From positions 2,852,001 through 2,916,000 of the forward strand of contig NZ_JBEPOK010000001.1 in assembly GCF_040546765.1 (NCBI RefSeq): DNA of 64,000 nt, read 5' to 3'. The position numbers were made by a program, and so were the translations under genes. The notes below the pieces were generated by a model. It searched no databases. It saw nothing but the letters and a program-made list of their open reading frames with translations, and was not told the DNA's origin. The stretch comes from Arthrobacter sp. OAP107 (GTDB taxonomy: Bacteria > Actinomycetota > Actinomycetes > Actinomycetales > Micrococcaceae). Shown here piece by piece: positions 8,343 to 17,808 of the stretch (the first letter of the stretch is position 1; every line of letters starts with the position of its first letter).

Positions 8343-9310
8343 CGTGCTGCCTCCTTCTTGAAGAGCGAGAAAACGGTACGGAGGGCGAAGGTCGCCACAA
8401 TGATGGTGCCGATGACTACCACCACGCCGGCGGCGGAGGCCAGGCCGTATTCGTTGGCGAAGTAGAACGTCTGGTAGATGGCGTAGGGCAGGTTGGCGGT
8501 TCCCAGGCCGCCGGAGGTGAGGGTGAAGACGGCGTCGAAGTTCTGCACGATGTAGATCGCTCCGAGCAGGCCCCCGAGTTCCAGGTACTGACGCAGGTGC
8601 GGCAGGGTCAGGTGCCGGAAGATGGCCCACGGCGTGGCCCCGTCCATCTGGGCGGCCTCAACGGTGTCCATGGGGCGGGACTGCAGGCCAGCCAGCAGGA
8701 TGAGCATCATGAAGGGCGTCCACTGCCAGACCAGGGACACGATCACTGCCATCAGGGGTGCCTGCGAGAGAAGGTCAGGCTGGGGCGGGGTGTCCCTGCT
8801 GAACAGTGACCAGACCCAGGTCAGGACGCCGTTGATCAGGCCGTACGTCGGGTTGAGCAGGGCGTGCTTCCAGATCAGGGCTGCTGCGACGGGCACCACG
8901 AGGAAGGGGGCGATCAGGAGGGTGCGGGCCAGTCCCCGGCCGATGAACTTCTTGTCCAGCAGCAGTGCGAGTCCGAGGCCGATGACCAGGCTTGCCAGGA
9001 CGACGGAGACGGTGAGGATGATGGTGGTGAAGATGGCCTGGCGCAGGTCGGGGTCGGTGAGGACCGTGACGTAGTTCTGGACGCCGGCGAATCCGGTCTG
9101 GTCAGGGCGGAGGCTGTTCCAGTTCAGGAACGAGATGATCAGGGTCACCACGAACGGCAGCTGGGTGACGATGATGAGGAAGATCAGGGCTGGCAGCAGC
9201 GGCGCCCGCCGGGCCCAGGCCAGGGCACGTTCACGGGACCTGGCGTTCTTGGAAGGTTTACTTGCGCTGCGCCCGGGGCGGGCGGCGGTGCGCGCTGTTG
9301 CGGTAGTCAT
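8339..9310 (-). CDS. ABC sugar/polyol importer permease (MalF-like)
   Basis: A 323-residue membrane permease, partner of the next gene. A basic N-terminus (RSASKPSKNARSRERALAW) precedes a first membrane helix (ALIFLIIVTQLPFVVTLII). About five more helices follow, with the EAA loop DTVEAAQMDGATPWAIFRHL. I chose the ATG at 9310, preceded by GGAG, over the longer frame from 9358, which would overlap a low-complexity leader. It follows the binding-protein gene and belongs to the same CUT1 importer. Confidence 0.92.
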   Translation of the reverse strand: MTTATARTAARPGRSASKPSKNARSRERALAWARRAPLLPALIFLIIVTQLPFVVTLIISFLNWNSLRPDQTGFAGVQNYVTVLTDPDLRQAIFTTIILTVSVVLASLVIGLGLALLLDKKFIGRGLARTLLIAPFLVVPVAAALIWKHALLNPTYGLINGVLTWVWSLFSRDTPPQPDLLSQAPLMAVIVSLVWQWTPFMMLILLAGLQSRPMDTVEAAQMDGATPWAIFRHLTLPHLRQYLELGGLLGAIYIVQNFDAVFTLTSGGLGTANLPYAIYQTFYFANEYGLASAAGVVVVIGTIIVATFALRTVFSLFKKEAAR

Positions 9311-9372
9311 GATGGTCTCCTGCGGTGCTGCGGCCCGCTGCAAGGCGGGCCGCAGCACCGGGTGGTGGTTGG

Positions 9373-10722
9373 TTACTTCTTGTACTTGTCGCCGATTTTT
9401 TGTGCGGCGTCCTGGCCCTTGGCCAGCGCATCGGTGACGGAACCTTGTCCTGCGATGGCCGAGCTGACACCTTGGGAGACCGTGGTGCCAAGGTCGGCGA
9501 ATTCGGGAATGCCGACGAACTGGATGCCGACGACGGGGCGTTCCTGCACGCCGGGGTTCTTCGGGTCGGCGTTCTCAATGGCGGAGCGTTCGGCCTTGAA
9601 GAACGGTGCCGCCTTCTGGAACTCGGCGTTCTCATAGGTGGAGATGCGCTTGCCGGACGGGACCTTGGCCCAGCCAAGCTTGGAGGCCACCAGCTCTTCG
9701 TACTTCTTGGAGCTGGCCCAGGCGATGAACTTCGAGGCAGCGTCCTGCTTCTTGGACGCAGCCTGGACACCCCAGGACCAGGTCCACAGCCAGCCGGAGG
9801 ACTTCGTCTCTTTTACCGGTGCCTGGGCGTAGCCGATCTTGCCCTTCACCGGCGATGCATCGGCTTCCAGAGCGCCTGCCGCGGAGGTTGCGTCGTACCA
9901 CATGGCCACCTTGCTCTGGCTCATGTTGTTCAGGCATTCGGTGAACCCTGCCTGCGCGGCGCCGGCCTCCCCGTGCTCACGCACCAGCTTGGTGTAGAAC
10001 TCGGTCGCGGCCGTGAACTCGGGGGCGTTGACCTTCGCGTTCCAGTCCTTGTCGAACCAGGTGCCACCGAAGGTGTTCACCACGGTGGTCAGCGGCGCGA
10101 AGACCTGACCCCAGCCAGGCTGGCCGCGCAGGCAAATACCCTTCATGCCCGGAGCCGCACCATCGGCCTTCGCGGCAAGATCAGCGACCTGGTCCCAGGT
10201 GGGCTTCTCAGGCATGGTCAGGCCCTTGGCCTCGAAAATGTCCTTGCGGTACATCAGGAAGGAGGACTCCCCGTAGAACGGCTCGCCGTACAGCTTCCCG
10301 TCGGTGCCGGTGAGTGATTCCGTGTAGGCGGGCAGAATGTCGGCCTGGTTGAACTCGGCGTCCTTGGCCACATTGTCCAAAGGTGCCAGCCATTTGTTTG
10401 CTGAGTAGAACGGGATCTCATAGTTCGACAGGGATGCCACGTCGTACTGGCCGGCCTGGCTGGAGAACTCCTGGCTGATCTTCGCCCTGACATCATTCTC
10501 AGGCAGGATTGTGTAGTTGACCTTGATGCCGGTTTCCTTGGTGAAGTTATCCGCAGTCAGCTTCTGCAGGTCTTCCATCTGCGGGTTGTTCACCATTAGG
10601 ACGTTGATGCTGTTTTGGTCTCCGGCAGCTGTTCCGCCGCCGGCCCCGGAGCAGGCCGAGGCGGAAAGTGCGATGCACAGGGCGCCGGCGGCCATTGAGG
10701 CAGCGCGCATTTTTGAGCGCAT
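9373..10722 (-). CDS. ABC sugar/polyol-binding lipoprotein
   Basis: A 449-residue extracytoplasmic solute-binding protein of family 1 (MalE-like). The N-terminus is a lipoprotein signal: a basic start, a hydrophobic stretch and the lipobox SASAC with the lipidated Cys near residue 24, followed by a Ser/Gly/Ala linker. The mature part has the usual features (INVLMVNNPQMEDL at its start, PFYGESSFLMYRKDIF in the middle, and a C-terminal helix ending DKYKK). AAAGGAG is six bases before the ATG. It is the first gene of the polyol operon and faces the divergent AraC regulator across about 230 bases, so the operon promoter should lie there. Confidence 0.93.
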   Translation of the reverse strand: MRSKMRAASMAAGALCIALSASACSGAGGGTAAGDQNSINVLMVNNPQMEDLQKLTADNFTKETGIKVNYTILPENDVRAKISQEFSSQAGQYDVASLSNYEIPFYSANKWLAPLDNVAKDAEFNQADILPAYTESLTGTDGKLYGEPFYGESSFLMYRKDIFEAKGLTMPEKPTWDQVADLAAKADGAAPGMKGICLRGQPGWGQVFAPLTTVVNTFGGTWFDKDWNAKVNAPEFTAATEFYTKLVREHGEAGAAQAGFTECLNNMSQSKVAMWYDATSAAGALEADASPVKGKIGYAQAPVKETKSSGWLWTWSWGVQAASKKQDAASKFIAWASSKKYEELVASKLGWAKVPSGKRISTYENAEFQKAAPFFKAERSAIENADPKNPGVQERPVVGIQFVGIPEFADLGTTVSQGVSSAIAGQGSVTDALAKGQDAAQKIGDKYKK

Positions 10723-10954
10723 TGAGGACTCCTTTGTTCTTCACGAGGGGCGCAGTCACTGCACGTCGACTGCTGTGTCGAAGTGCCGTACTGGAGCGGG
10801 GCTCAGGTCGAAAATCCGATTTGCCGCGCTGATGTTCCTCAACACTAGGCCTGTGGGACGGGGCACAACTAGCGTCCTGGTTGACGATTACTGATACTAA
10901 TTTTCCCGTCCCTACGTCGTTAGGAACCGCTAATCTGAAGGCAATGCATTCAAA

Positions 10955-11920
10955 GTGCCGTCCTACTTCATAAACACTCATCACATGGAGACCCCGATTA
11001 ATGCCCTAGACCCCAATGACGGAGCAAGTACCCGGCTGGCCGAACGGCTTCTGGGCATGCGCGCCAACCGGGAGGTCATCCCGCCGGATCCCAACCATTC
11101 CGTCCGGTGGCACGAGCACGACTATCCCAGCCCGCTAGCGCGCTGGAACTACCACCCCGAGTACGAGATCCACCTGATCAGGAAAGGCACCGGCAAGTTC
11201 ATTGTCGGAGACCATATCGGTACCTTTGAAGCTGGCCACGTGTCCCTGATCGGATCCGGCCTGCCACACGACTGGGTGAGCGATCTGGAGCCCGGCGAAG
11301 TACTCGAGCGGCGCGATGCCGTGATCCAATTCGATGGAAAATGGGTCCAGCAGGCAGCTGCCGCTGTTCCGGAAATGGCTGAGATCAAGCCTCTACTGGA
11401 GCAGTCTGCGCGCGGGATTGAGTTTTTGGGTCGTGCGGCCAATACGGCGGCAGTATCCATCGAGGCGATGGGCGCCAGCACCGGTGTGGAACGGCTCCAG
11501 CACCTGTTTGCACTGTTTGGAACTTTGGCCAGGGCGCCGCACGAAGAGCGGCGCTATCTCGCCGACGAATGGTTCCGGCCGCAACTCGATGGTCGGGCCG
11601 CGGCCGTGGTCGACCTCGTCCTCGAGTATGTGTTCAGCAACCACGCCGGCAACGTCAAATTGTCTGAGGCTGCGGCGCTCGTGGGCATGGCCGAACCGAC
11701 ATTCTCCAAATATTTCAAGCGCTCCACCGGGCAGAACTTCAGCGACCTGGTCCGCAAACTCCGCCTGGCCCATGCACGACGTCTGCTCGAGCGCACGGAC
11801 AAACCGATCTCGGAGATTTGCTACGAAGTCGGCTTCTCAAACCTGTCCAATTTCAACCGGCATTTTCTTAACGACATTGGTGACACACCACGGCAATACC
11901 GCCAGAGAGCACAGCGCTGA
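10955..11920 (+). CDS. AraC family transcriptional regulator
   Basis: A protein of about 321 residues with an N-terminal cupin-like sensing domain (HPEYEIHLIRKGTGKFIVGD, then FEAGHVSLIGSGLPHDW) and a C-terminal double helix-turn-helix. The first recognition unit is LSEAAALVGMAEPTFSKYF and the second is PISEICYEVGFSNLSNFNRH. The start is uncertain: the GTG at 10955 has a weak GAAGG upstream, and the ATG at 10985 has none. It is divergent from the polyol operon and is a likely activator of it, alongside the LacI protein encoded at the operon's far end. Confidence 0.9.
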   Translation: MPSYFINTHHMETPINALDPNDGASTRLAERLLGMRANREVIPPDPNHSVRWHEHDYPSPLARWNYHPEYEIHLIRKGTGKFIVGDHIGTFEAGHVSLIGSGLPHDWVSDLEPGEVLERRDAVIQFDGKWVQQAAAAVPEMAEIKPLLEQSARGIEFLGRAANTAAVSIEAMGASTGVERLQHLFALFGTLARAPHEERRYLADEWFRPQLDGRAAAVVDLVLEYVFSNHAGNVKLSEAAALVGMAEPTFSKYFKRSTGQNFSDLVRKLRLAHARRLLERTDKPISEICYEVGFSNLSNFNRHFLNDIGDTPRQYRQRAQR

Positions 11921-12201
11921 CGCACCCGGCTATTTGTTTGCTTCCTCGCCGGGGGTTTCAGCTAGCTAGCGGCCCAGCGTCGCTGACGCGCCGTGGTGAG
12001 AGAAAGTGAGCCGTCGTGTCACGTTGGACGATGGTATCGGGTGAGTTTGAGGCGGATCATGGAGGTGTCTGCCACGGTCGACGCCGCGTAACCTTGGTGT
12101 TTGAGCCTGCCAGCTAGCTGTATTGACCTGAGAGGTTGGTGACGCGGCTGGCCGGGGGCAGCAATGTGTGCCTCAGGTGTCGAGCTTTGTCTGCTCGATG
12201 C

Positions 12202-13002
12202 TTAGTTCGCGATCTCGGTTGGGCGGCCGTGGGATCCGAGCATGTCTGCGACAGGTATCCGACCCAGCTTTTCAGCAACGTCCTTCATGACCGGCAGCAC
12301 GTCCTGGGCTGCCTGTTCATTAAAGCGGAAGCCGGGCCCAGAGACGGTGAGTACGCCCACAATGTCACGACTGCCCGCCGGGCGAATGGGATAGGCAAGA
12401 GGCGCGACACCCTCCTCGTAGATGTTGGGGAGGTAGAGGTAGCCATCAGAGCGTGCCCTGTGGATGATGCTCAAGGTCTCCTCCGTGCTGCGGGGCGCGG
12501 CAGAACCATACTCCCCCGGTGATGCGAACCCCTCTTCCTGCAACCGTGCTGCCGCCTCGTCGTCGGAGAAGCTACTGAGCAGGAGCAGCCCGCTTGCGGT
12601 ACAGGCAAGAGGAAGGTTGCCGCCATGGAGGGGGTCGTACTTCAGGCCCGACTGTCTGCCCTGGGCTTTACCGACCCGCACCAGGTGGGGTCCGTCAACG
12701 AGGTTAAGCCGGGCGAGTTCACCGCTCACAGCGGCAAGTTCTTCAAGCAGCGGGCGGGCAAGATCCACCAGCGGGATCAGTTCGAGGTATTGCAGTGCGT
12801 GGGATGTAAGTTTCAGGGTCAGGTGATACCGGCCAAAATCGTCGAGGCGGGCATACCCCAGCCGCGTCAACTCCCCCATCAACCGGTGCGCAGGTCCTTT
12901 GGAAGCGTCCAAAGCCGTGGCGATCTCGGTGAAGGTCAGCCCGCGGGGGGCGTGGCTCAGGAGTTCGATTGTTTGAAGTCCGCGCTCCAGTTCAGCGCTC
13001 AT
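12202..13002 (-). CDS. IclR family transcriptional regulator
   Basis: A 266-residue protein. The winged helix-turn-helix is at about residues 1-60 (LERGLQTIELLSHAPRGLTFTEIATA), and the C-terminal effector domain includes GLLLLSSFS and a GVLTVSGPG strand. It is divergent from the MmgE/PrpD operon that begins at 13299. The intergenic space contains a TGGAAC-type palindrome (13238-13252) that fits classic IclR sites and is the best candidate for its operator. It is clearly a different subgroup from the IclR proteins at 53092 and 61720, lacking their WSTADLI and RYIKTLHDAGLL segments. Confidence 0.92.
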   Translation of the reverse strand: MSAELERGLQTIELLSHAPRGLTFTEIATALDASKGPAHRLMGELTRLGYARLDDFGRYHLTLKLTSHALQYLELIPLVDLARPLLEELAAVSGELARLNLVDGPHLVRVGKAQGRQSGLKYDPLHGGNLPLACTASGLLLLSSFSDDEAAARLQEEGFASPGEYGSAAPRSTEETLSIIHRARSDGYLYLPNIYEEGVAPLAYPIRPAGSRDIVGVLTVSGPGFRFNEQAAQDVLPVMKDVAEKLGRIPVADMLGSHGRPTEIAN

Positions 13003-13196
13003 GCGTTCTCCATACTGCTACCACCAATTCTTTCGACCGGACCCATGCCCCTCGCCGTCGGCAGGATGACGCTTCCAGACGTGCCGTGGGGGAAATTTCC
13101 CCTCCGTCCGGGCCTCGGGTCCCACTGCCTGCCGGCCAGCATTGCCAGCCTAGTCGCGATAAAACTGGCTGCCAATCTTCCACAACACTCATTCTA

Positions 13197-13226
13197 TTGA
13201 CTAAGTCCCAAAAGACGGGATATCGT
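13197..13226 (+). promoter_or_regulatory. class I promoter-operator (TTGACT, N18, TATCGT with TCCC-N7-GGGA)
   Basis: A -35 TTGACT and a -10 TATCGT are separated by 18 bases, and the spacer contains GTCCC-N7-GGGAT. The same design recurs elsewhere in this window. A repressor bound to the dyad would cover the spacer and block RNA polymerase. The likely target is the MmgE/PrpD gene 73 bases downstream. Confidence 0.75.
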
Positions 13227-13237
13227 CAATCCCGTTG

Positions 13238-13252
13238 TGGAACTAAGTTCCA
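13238..13252. promoter_or_regulatory. palindromic operator TGGAACT-A-AGTTCCA
   Basis: A perfect 15-bp palindrome 12 bases after the -10 of the class I promoter. The TGGAAC/GTTCCA half-sites resemble known IclR-type operators. It is the only such site I see in the window and lies between the divergent IclR gene (12202-13002) and the MmgE/PrpD gene, so local control by that IclR is likely. Confidence 0.65.
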
Positions 13253-13298
13253 AAAATCTACGCAACTCTGCGGTGACCAAGCAAAGGCAGTGCGACGC

Positions 13299-14702
13299 AT
13301 GACCGAAAGAATGTCGATCCCCGGGCGCGACATCGTGCATGATCTGGCGGAGTTTGCAGCGGGTGCAGACTGCCGGCGTCTGCCGGAGGACGCTGTTGAA
13401 GGCGCGAAAAAGAGCATTCTGGATACCCTGGGTGTCATCCTGGCCGCCAGTGGCGTCGAACCTGCGATGTCTCCGATCATCGAACTGGTGAAGGAGTCGG
13501 GCGGGCGCGCAGAATCCTCTGTGCTGGGCTTCGGCGGTAAAGTCCCGGCGATCATGGCGGCCTTCGCCAACGGTGCGATGGCGCACTGCCTTGATTTCGA
13601 CGACCAGACGCCGTGGGGTCAGCATGCAGGCAGCAGCATCATCCCCGCAGTGTTGGCGGTCGCGGAGAGGCATGGCGGCGTCTCCGGCGAAGACCTCATC
13701 GCAGGCGTCGCAGTGGGGCAAGACATCTTCGCGCGGTTCCGTCGGAACATCGACTGGCGCAAGGACTGGAACCTTTCGACGACCATGGGCGTGTTCGCCG
13801 CAACGGCCGCCGCCTCCCGGGTGATCGGCCTTCCCGCTGAACGCATTGGGAACGCCCTGGGCATCGCAAGCATGCAGTCCTCGGGTGTCAACGAAACTGT
13901 CTTCTCAACGGGCAGTGACCTGCACGGGACATACGCGGGATTCTCTGCCAAAGGCGCGGTGCTCGCCACGCTTCTCGCGCAGAAGGGCACCACGGGGGTA
14001 TCAACCCTGTTTGAAGGCGAGCACGGCGTCTTCAACACCTACTTTGGTGGGCGGTACGACCGCGAAAACCTCCTGAAAGATCTGGGCGACGTCTACCTGG
14101 GTGGCACAACGCTTTACAAGTTCTGGCCGTCCGTGGGCACGTCCCACGGTCACATCCACGCAACGGTTCAGATCCTGGCGGAACAGTCGCTGACCGTAGG
14201 TGACATCAGCGAGATCCGCGTATATGTGGGGGATCATCACGAGCTGATGTGCCGGCCGCTCACCCGCCGCCGCGCACCGGTCACGGCCGTCGATGCGAAG
14301 TTCAGCCTTCCCTTCCTGGTCGCGGTGGCTGCCTTACGGGGAACCATCGTCGTCTCCGACTTCAACGAGGAGACACGACGCGACCCGGAAGTGCTCGCCG
14401 CCGCACAGAAGGTCGTCCCCGTCCCTGATCCAAGCCTGGACTGGAAGTACGACATGCTTCCGGGCCGGGTCGAGATCCTCACCCACGACGGGCGAAGCTT
14501 CACCAAGGTGGGAGACGGACTGCCCGGAAGCCCGGAGGCACCCATGATCTGGGACCAGGTGGCACAAAAGTTCAGCGACTGCGCTACCGCGGCCGCGGTC
14601 CCACTCTCCGCGGAGCAGATCCATGAAGCTCAGGAATTCACACGCACCCTGGAGTCGCAGAACGACGCCACAAGGCTTGTAAGGATCCTCACCGGGATCT
14701 GA
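13299..14702 (+). CDS. MmgE/PrpD family protein
   Basis: A 467-residue member of the MmgE/PrpD superfamily, which includes 2-methylcitrate dehydratase, cis-aconitate decarboxylase and iminodisuccinate epimerase. Visible features are SILDTLGVILAASG near the N-terminus, then FANGAMAHCLDFDDQTPWGQHAG (the usual substrate-side Asp/His-rich loop), LGIASMQSSG and KFSLPFLVAVA. The start ATG at 13299 is preceded by AAAGGCAG; an ATG 12 bases later is an alternative. It leads an operon with an MHS carrier, an ALDH and a zinc dehydrogenase, so it probably dehydrates or isomerises a hydroxy-acid taken up by that carrier. A second paralogue lies at 38913. Confidence 0.9.
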   Translation: MTERMSIPGRDIVHDLAEFAAGADCRRLPEDAVEGAKKSILDTLGVILAASGVEPAMSPIIELVKESGGRAESSVLGFGGKVPAIMAAFANGAMAHCLDFDDQTPWGQHAGSSIIPAVLAVAERHGGVSGEDLIAGVAVGQDIFARFRRNIDWRKDWNLSTTMGVFAATAAASRVIGLPAERIGNALGIASMQSSGVNETVFSTGSDLHGTYAGFSAKGAVLATLLAQKGTTGVSTLFEGEHGVFNTYFGGRYDRENLLKDLGDVYLGGTTLYKFWPSVGTSHGHIHATVQILAEQSLTVGDISEIRVYVGDHHELMCRPLTRRRAPVTAVDAKFSLPFLVAVAALRGTIVVSDFNEETRRDPEVLAAAQKVVPVPDPSLDWKYDMLPGRVEILTHDGRSFTKVGDGLPGSPEAPMIWDQVAQKFSDCATAAAVPLSAEQIHEAQEFTRTLESQNDATRLVRILTGI

Positions 14703-14780
14703 GCACCCGCCGCAGGTCCCATATGCCGCGGCGCAGCAATCCAAGTAATCCCTTCCAAGCACTCAACGAGGAGAAATGCT

Positions 14781-16133
14781 TTGAAAACCACTAAGACCGA
14801 GGTTCGCCCCTTCCAGAGACTCATGGGCGGTGCCATTGGCAATGTCGTCGAGACCTTTGACTGGTCAGTGTATGCGCTGACGGCACCGGCGCTGGCAGCC
14901 CACTTCTTTCCGAAGGGCGATCCGGCAGCTGCTCTGCTGGGCACGTTCGCAGTGTTTGCGGCGGCATTCTTCGCACGCCCCCTGGGTGGCCTGATCTTCG
15001 GTATCCTTGGCGATCGGCTCGGCCGATTGCGCATTCTCACTCTGACGGTCCTGATGATGGGTGGTGGCACGCTGGTGACCGGCTTGCTCCCCACCTACGA
15101 GGCGATCGGCCTCGCCGCGCCGGTCCTGCTGGCGACCTGCCGCATCATTCAAGGCCTGTCGATGGGCGGTGAATCCTCCGGCGGTTACACCTACGTCATT
15201 GAATCCGCCCCCGCTAGCAAGCGAGGGCTGTGGATCGGCATCGTTATGTTCGCTATCTACGTGCCGCACACTTTCCTGTCCCTCACGATCGTTGGCATTC
15301 AGGGCGCTATGGGAGATGCATACATGGACTGGGGATGGCGCGTCCCCTTCGTCTTCGGTGGAGTACTCGCGGTAGTCGGCTTCTGGCTGAGGAAGAACCT
15401 CGATGACCCTGAGGAATTCGAAGCCGCAACGGCCAAGAAGGTCACCATCAAGGACACTGTCCGCGGACTCGCCGAATCCTGGAAGTCGATCGGCCGCATT
15501 CTCCTCCTGCAGGCCCCGCAGGCAGCAGTGGCCTACCTGATTGTGGGATACATGTACACGTTCGTTGTGACTCAGGGTGGCCTTAGGCAGATTGATGCCC
15601 AGTGGACCAGCGGAGCGGCGGTCCTGCTTCTCGCCTGCCTCGGCCCGGTCTTCGGCAGCCTCAGCGACCGCGTTGGACGCAAGCCCGTGATTTGGGCAGG
15701 CTTCATCTGGCTGACAGTTACGGCTTATCCAGCGTTCGCCCTCGCCTCGAACGGCACCGTAATCGGGGCCCTCCTCGGCCAGTGCATTCTGGCCACCGCC
15801 AGCGCACTCATCACCTCGGCGTACTTCGTCGTCGCGGTCGAAATCTTCCCGACCCGCGTAAGGTATGCCGGGCATGGACTGGCATTCAACCTCGCAGCAG
15901 CCGTCTTTGGCGGAACAACCCCGCTTGTCGCCACGGCCCTTGTGGATCAATTCGACGCCCCCGTCGCTCCAGCGTTCTACGCCATCGGGATCGCCCTGAC
16001 CCTGGGCGTGGCAGGATTGCTGCTGACACCGGAAACACGGCACGTCAGCCTACGCCACTCGCTGCTCGGTGACAGCAGCAGTGTCGCTGAGAAGGCCGAT
16101 GCTGCAAAGTCGCCGGACATGACGTCGCGCTAG
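14781..16133 (+). CDS. MFS transporter, metabolite:H+ symporter type
   Basis: A 450-residue, 12-helix carrier of the MHS subfamily (citrate, alpha-ketoglutarate, proline/betaine porters). The first helix carries the family's GGAIGNVVETFDWSVY pattern, the loop 2-3 motif appears as GILGDRLGRLRIL, and the loop 8-9 copy as SLSDRVGRKPVIW. It starts with TTG, supported by GAGGAGA seven bases upstream. It follows the MmgE/PrpD gene by 78 bases and should import the organic acid that this operon consumes. Confidence 0.92.
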   Translation: MKTTKTEVRPFQRLMGGAIGNVVETFDWSVYALTAPALAAHFFPKGDPAAALLGTFAVFAAAFFARPLGGLIFGILGDRLGRLRILTLTVLMMGGGTLVTGLLPTYEAIGLAAPVLLATCRIIQGLSMGGESSGGYTYVIESAPASKRGLWIGIVMFAIYVPHTFLSLTIVGIQGAMGDAYMDWGWRVPFVFGGVLAVVGFWLRKNLDDPEEFEAATAKKVTIKDTVRGLAESWKSIGRILLLQAPQAAVAYLIVGYMYTFVVTQGGLRQIDAQWTSGAAVLLLACLGPVFGSLSDRVGRKPVIWAGFIWLTVTAYPAFALASNGTVIGALLGQCILATASALITSAYFVVAVEIFPTRVRYAGHGLAFNLAAAVFGGTTPLVATALVDQFDAPVAPAFYAIGIALTLGVAGLLLTPETRHVSLRHSLLGDSSSVAEKADAAKSPDMTSR

Positions 16134-16221
16134 GCGCTTAGACACGCAATGTTCGTTGCCCAGGACCACCTGCACACCCCAGACACCCACCACAGCCGCG
16201 TACTATCCGGAGGCGTTTTGA

Positions 16222-17694
16222 ATGACCACTAAGTTGATGACAACCCACGATTCGGTCTTTATCGGCGGCGACTGGGTTGCTCCAGCAACCGCTGACCGCA
16301 TCGAGGTGGTCTCACCGTGGAGCGAGGACGTCATTGCCACTGTGCCGTCCGGTTCCCGTGAGGACGTTGACCGTGCGGTGGCCGCTGCCCGGCGGGCCCT
16401 GGACGCAGGGCCGTGGCCCTCCATGTCCCTTGAAGAACGGGTGGCAATCCTGAAGCGGTTCCGCGAACTCCTCCTCGAGCGCAACGAGGAGCTCGCCCAG
16501 CTTATTACCGCCGAGATGGGCTGTACCATCACGCAGTCCCGCAACATCCAGGTAGTCAATCCCGTTGGCATCCTGGACGCGTACCTGGAGACAGCGGAGA
16601 CGTATCCTTTCCGCACGGTGCGCCGCTCTGCCAATGGCCAGGCTCTCGTCACGCGTGCGCCGATCGGGGTCGTGGCGGCTGTGGTGCCGTGGAATGTGCC
16701 CGCCTCATTGACGGCGCAGAAGCTCGTTCCGGCGTTGCTGGCCGGCTGCACTGTGGTGCTCAAACCGGCACCAGAGACTCCGCTGGACGCCTACTTTATG
16801 GCTCGGCTCCTTTCGGAGGCTGGCGTGCCTCCGGGGGTTGTGAACGTGGTGCCGGCAGGCCGAGAGGTCAGCGAGTACCTGGTGTCGCACCCGGGTGTGA
16901 ACAAGGTGACCTTTACCGGTTCGAGCGTTGCCGGGCGGCGGATCGCTGAGATCTGCGCCCAGGATCTGCGACGTGTGACTTTGGAGCTGGGCGGCAAGTC
17001 GGCCGCCCTCATCCTTGAGGACGCCGACCTTGACTTCGCCGTGTCCGCGCTCCGGGTGGGGTCCTTCCGGAACAACGGTCAGGTCTGCAGCCTGAAGACC
17101 CGGCTCCTGGTGCCCTCGAAGCTCGAGGGGGAGTTCCTCGACCGCCTCAACGCGATGATAGAGACGATGCCGATCGGTGACCCTCGGGACGAGGCCACTC
17201 AGATCGGCCCCCTCGTGAGCGCCCGTCAGCGTGAGCGGGTTGAGGGCTATATCGCCTCCGGCATCGCCGAAGGCGCCCGGCTCGTGCGAGGCGGCGGGCG
17301 GCCTTCCGGCCTGGAGAAGGGCTGGTTCGTCGAGCCGACGGTGTTCACCGGCGTCGACCCCAACGCCACGATCGCCCAGGAGGAGATCTTCGGACCCGTG
17401 GTCTCGGTCATCCCCTACCAAACTGAGGACGAAGCGATCGCTATCGCCAACAACTCCAATTACGGCCTCAACGGGGCAGTCTTCACTCGGGATGCAGAGC
17501 ACGGACTACGTGTGGCAGCCCGGATGGAGACGGGGACGGTGGAGCTGAACGGGAATCCAGCAGGATTTCGCGCGCCGATGGGCGGAGTCAAGCTCAGCGG
17601 ACTCGGCCGCGAGTTCGGCCCCGAAGGCATCGACGCCTACGTCGAACTGAAGTCCATCGGAATCCCGAAAGAAATCGCCGATTCACTCCAGTAA
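16222..17694 (+). CDS. aldehyde dehydrogenase
   Basis: A 490-residue NAD(P)-dependent aldehyde dehydrogenase of the classical family. The general-base Glu lies in ELGGKSAAL near residue 255 and the nucleophilic Cys in NNGQVCS near residue 288; PWNVPA and FTGSSVAG are the usual nucleotide-site motifs. It follows the MHS carrier by 88 bases and precedes a zinc alcohol dehydrogenase, so the pair likely oxidises an alcohol to a carboxylate in two steps. The substrate is unknown. Confidence 0.93.
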   Translation: MTTKLMTTHDSVFIGGDWVAPATADRIEVVSPWSEDVIATVPSGSREDVDRAVAAARRALDAGPWPSMSLEERVAILKRFRELLLERNEELAQLITAEMGCTITQSRNIQVVNPVGILDAYLETAETYPFRTVRRSANGQALVTRAPIGVVAAVVPWNVPASLTAQKLVPALLAGCTVVLKPAPETPLDAYFMARLLSEAGVPPGVVNVVPAGREVSEYLVSHPGVNKVTFTGSSVAGRRIAEICAQDLRRVTLELGGKSAALILEDADLDFAVSALRVGSFRNNGQVCSLKTRLLVPSKLEGEFLDRLNAMIETMPIGDPRDEATQIGPLVSARQRERVEGYIASGIAEGARLVRGGGRPSGLEKGWFVEPTVFTGVDPNATIAQEEIFGPVVSVIPYQTEDEAIAIANNSNYGLNGAVFTRDAEHGLRVAARMETGTVELNGNPAGFRAPMGGVKLSGLGREFGPEGIDAYVELKSIGIPKEIADSLQ

Positions 17695-17808
17695 GCGGCT
17701 TGTCCTGTCCCCCGCGTCTGACCATGGGGCCGCGTGGAACCGAAACAGCCGCCCGCCGACCGGGTGAATCACTGACCGTGCTCAATCTGTTATATCAAGG
17801 AGAATCCG

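Noticed and set aside
6304..8400. 698-residue reading of the zinc dehydrogenase frame
   Set aside because: The upstream half overlaps the permease gene in another frame and is Arg/His/Pro-rich; the ATG at 7365 starts the true enzyme.
10861..10909. TTGACG at 10881 as a promoter for the AraC gene
   Set aside because: No acceptable -10 at 16-18 bases and no dyad; too weak to list.
11921..12201. Possible transposase or gene tail between the AraC and IclR genes
   Set aside because: A minus-strand reading has faint gene-like texture but no motif I can name, so nothing is claimed.
14865..16043. 392-codon minus-strand open frame
   Set aside because: It lies exactly opposite the MHS carrier gene, whose membrane pattern, start site and family motifs are clear; the reverse frame is charged and low-complexity.
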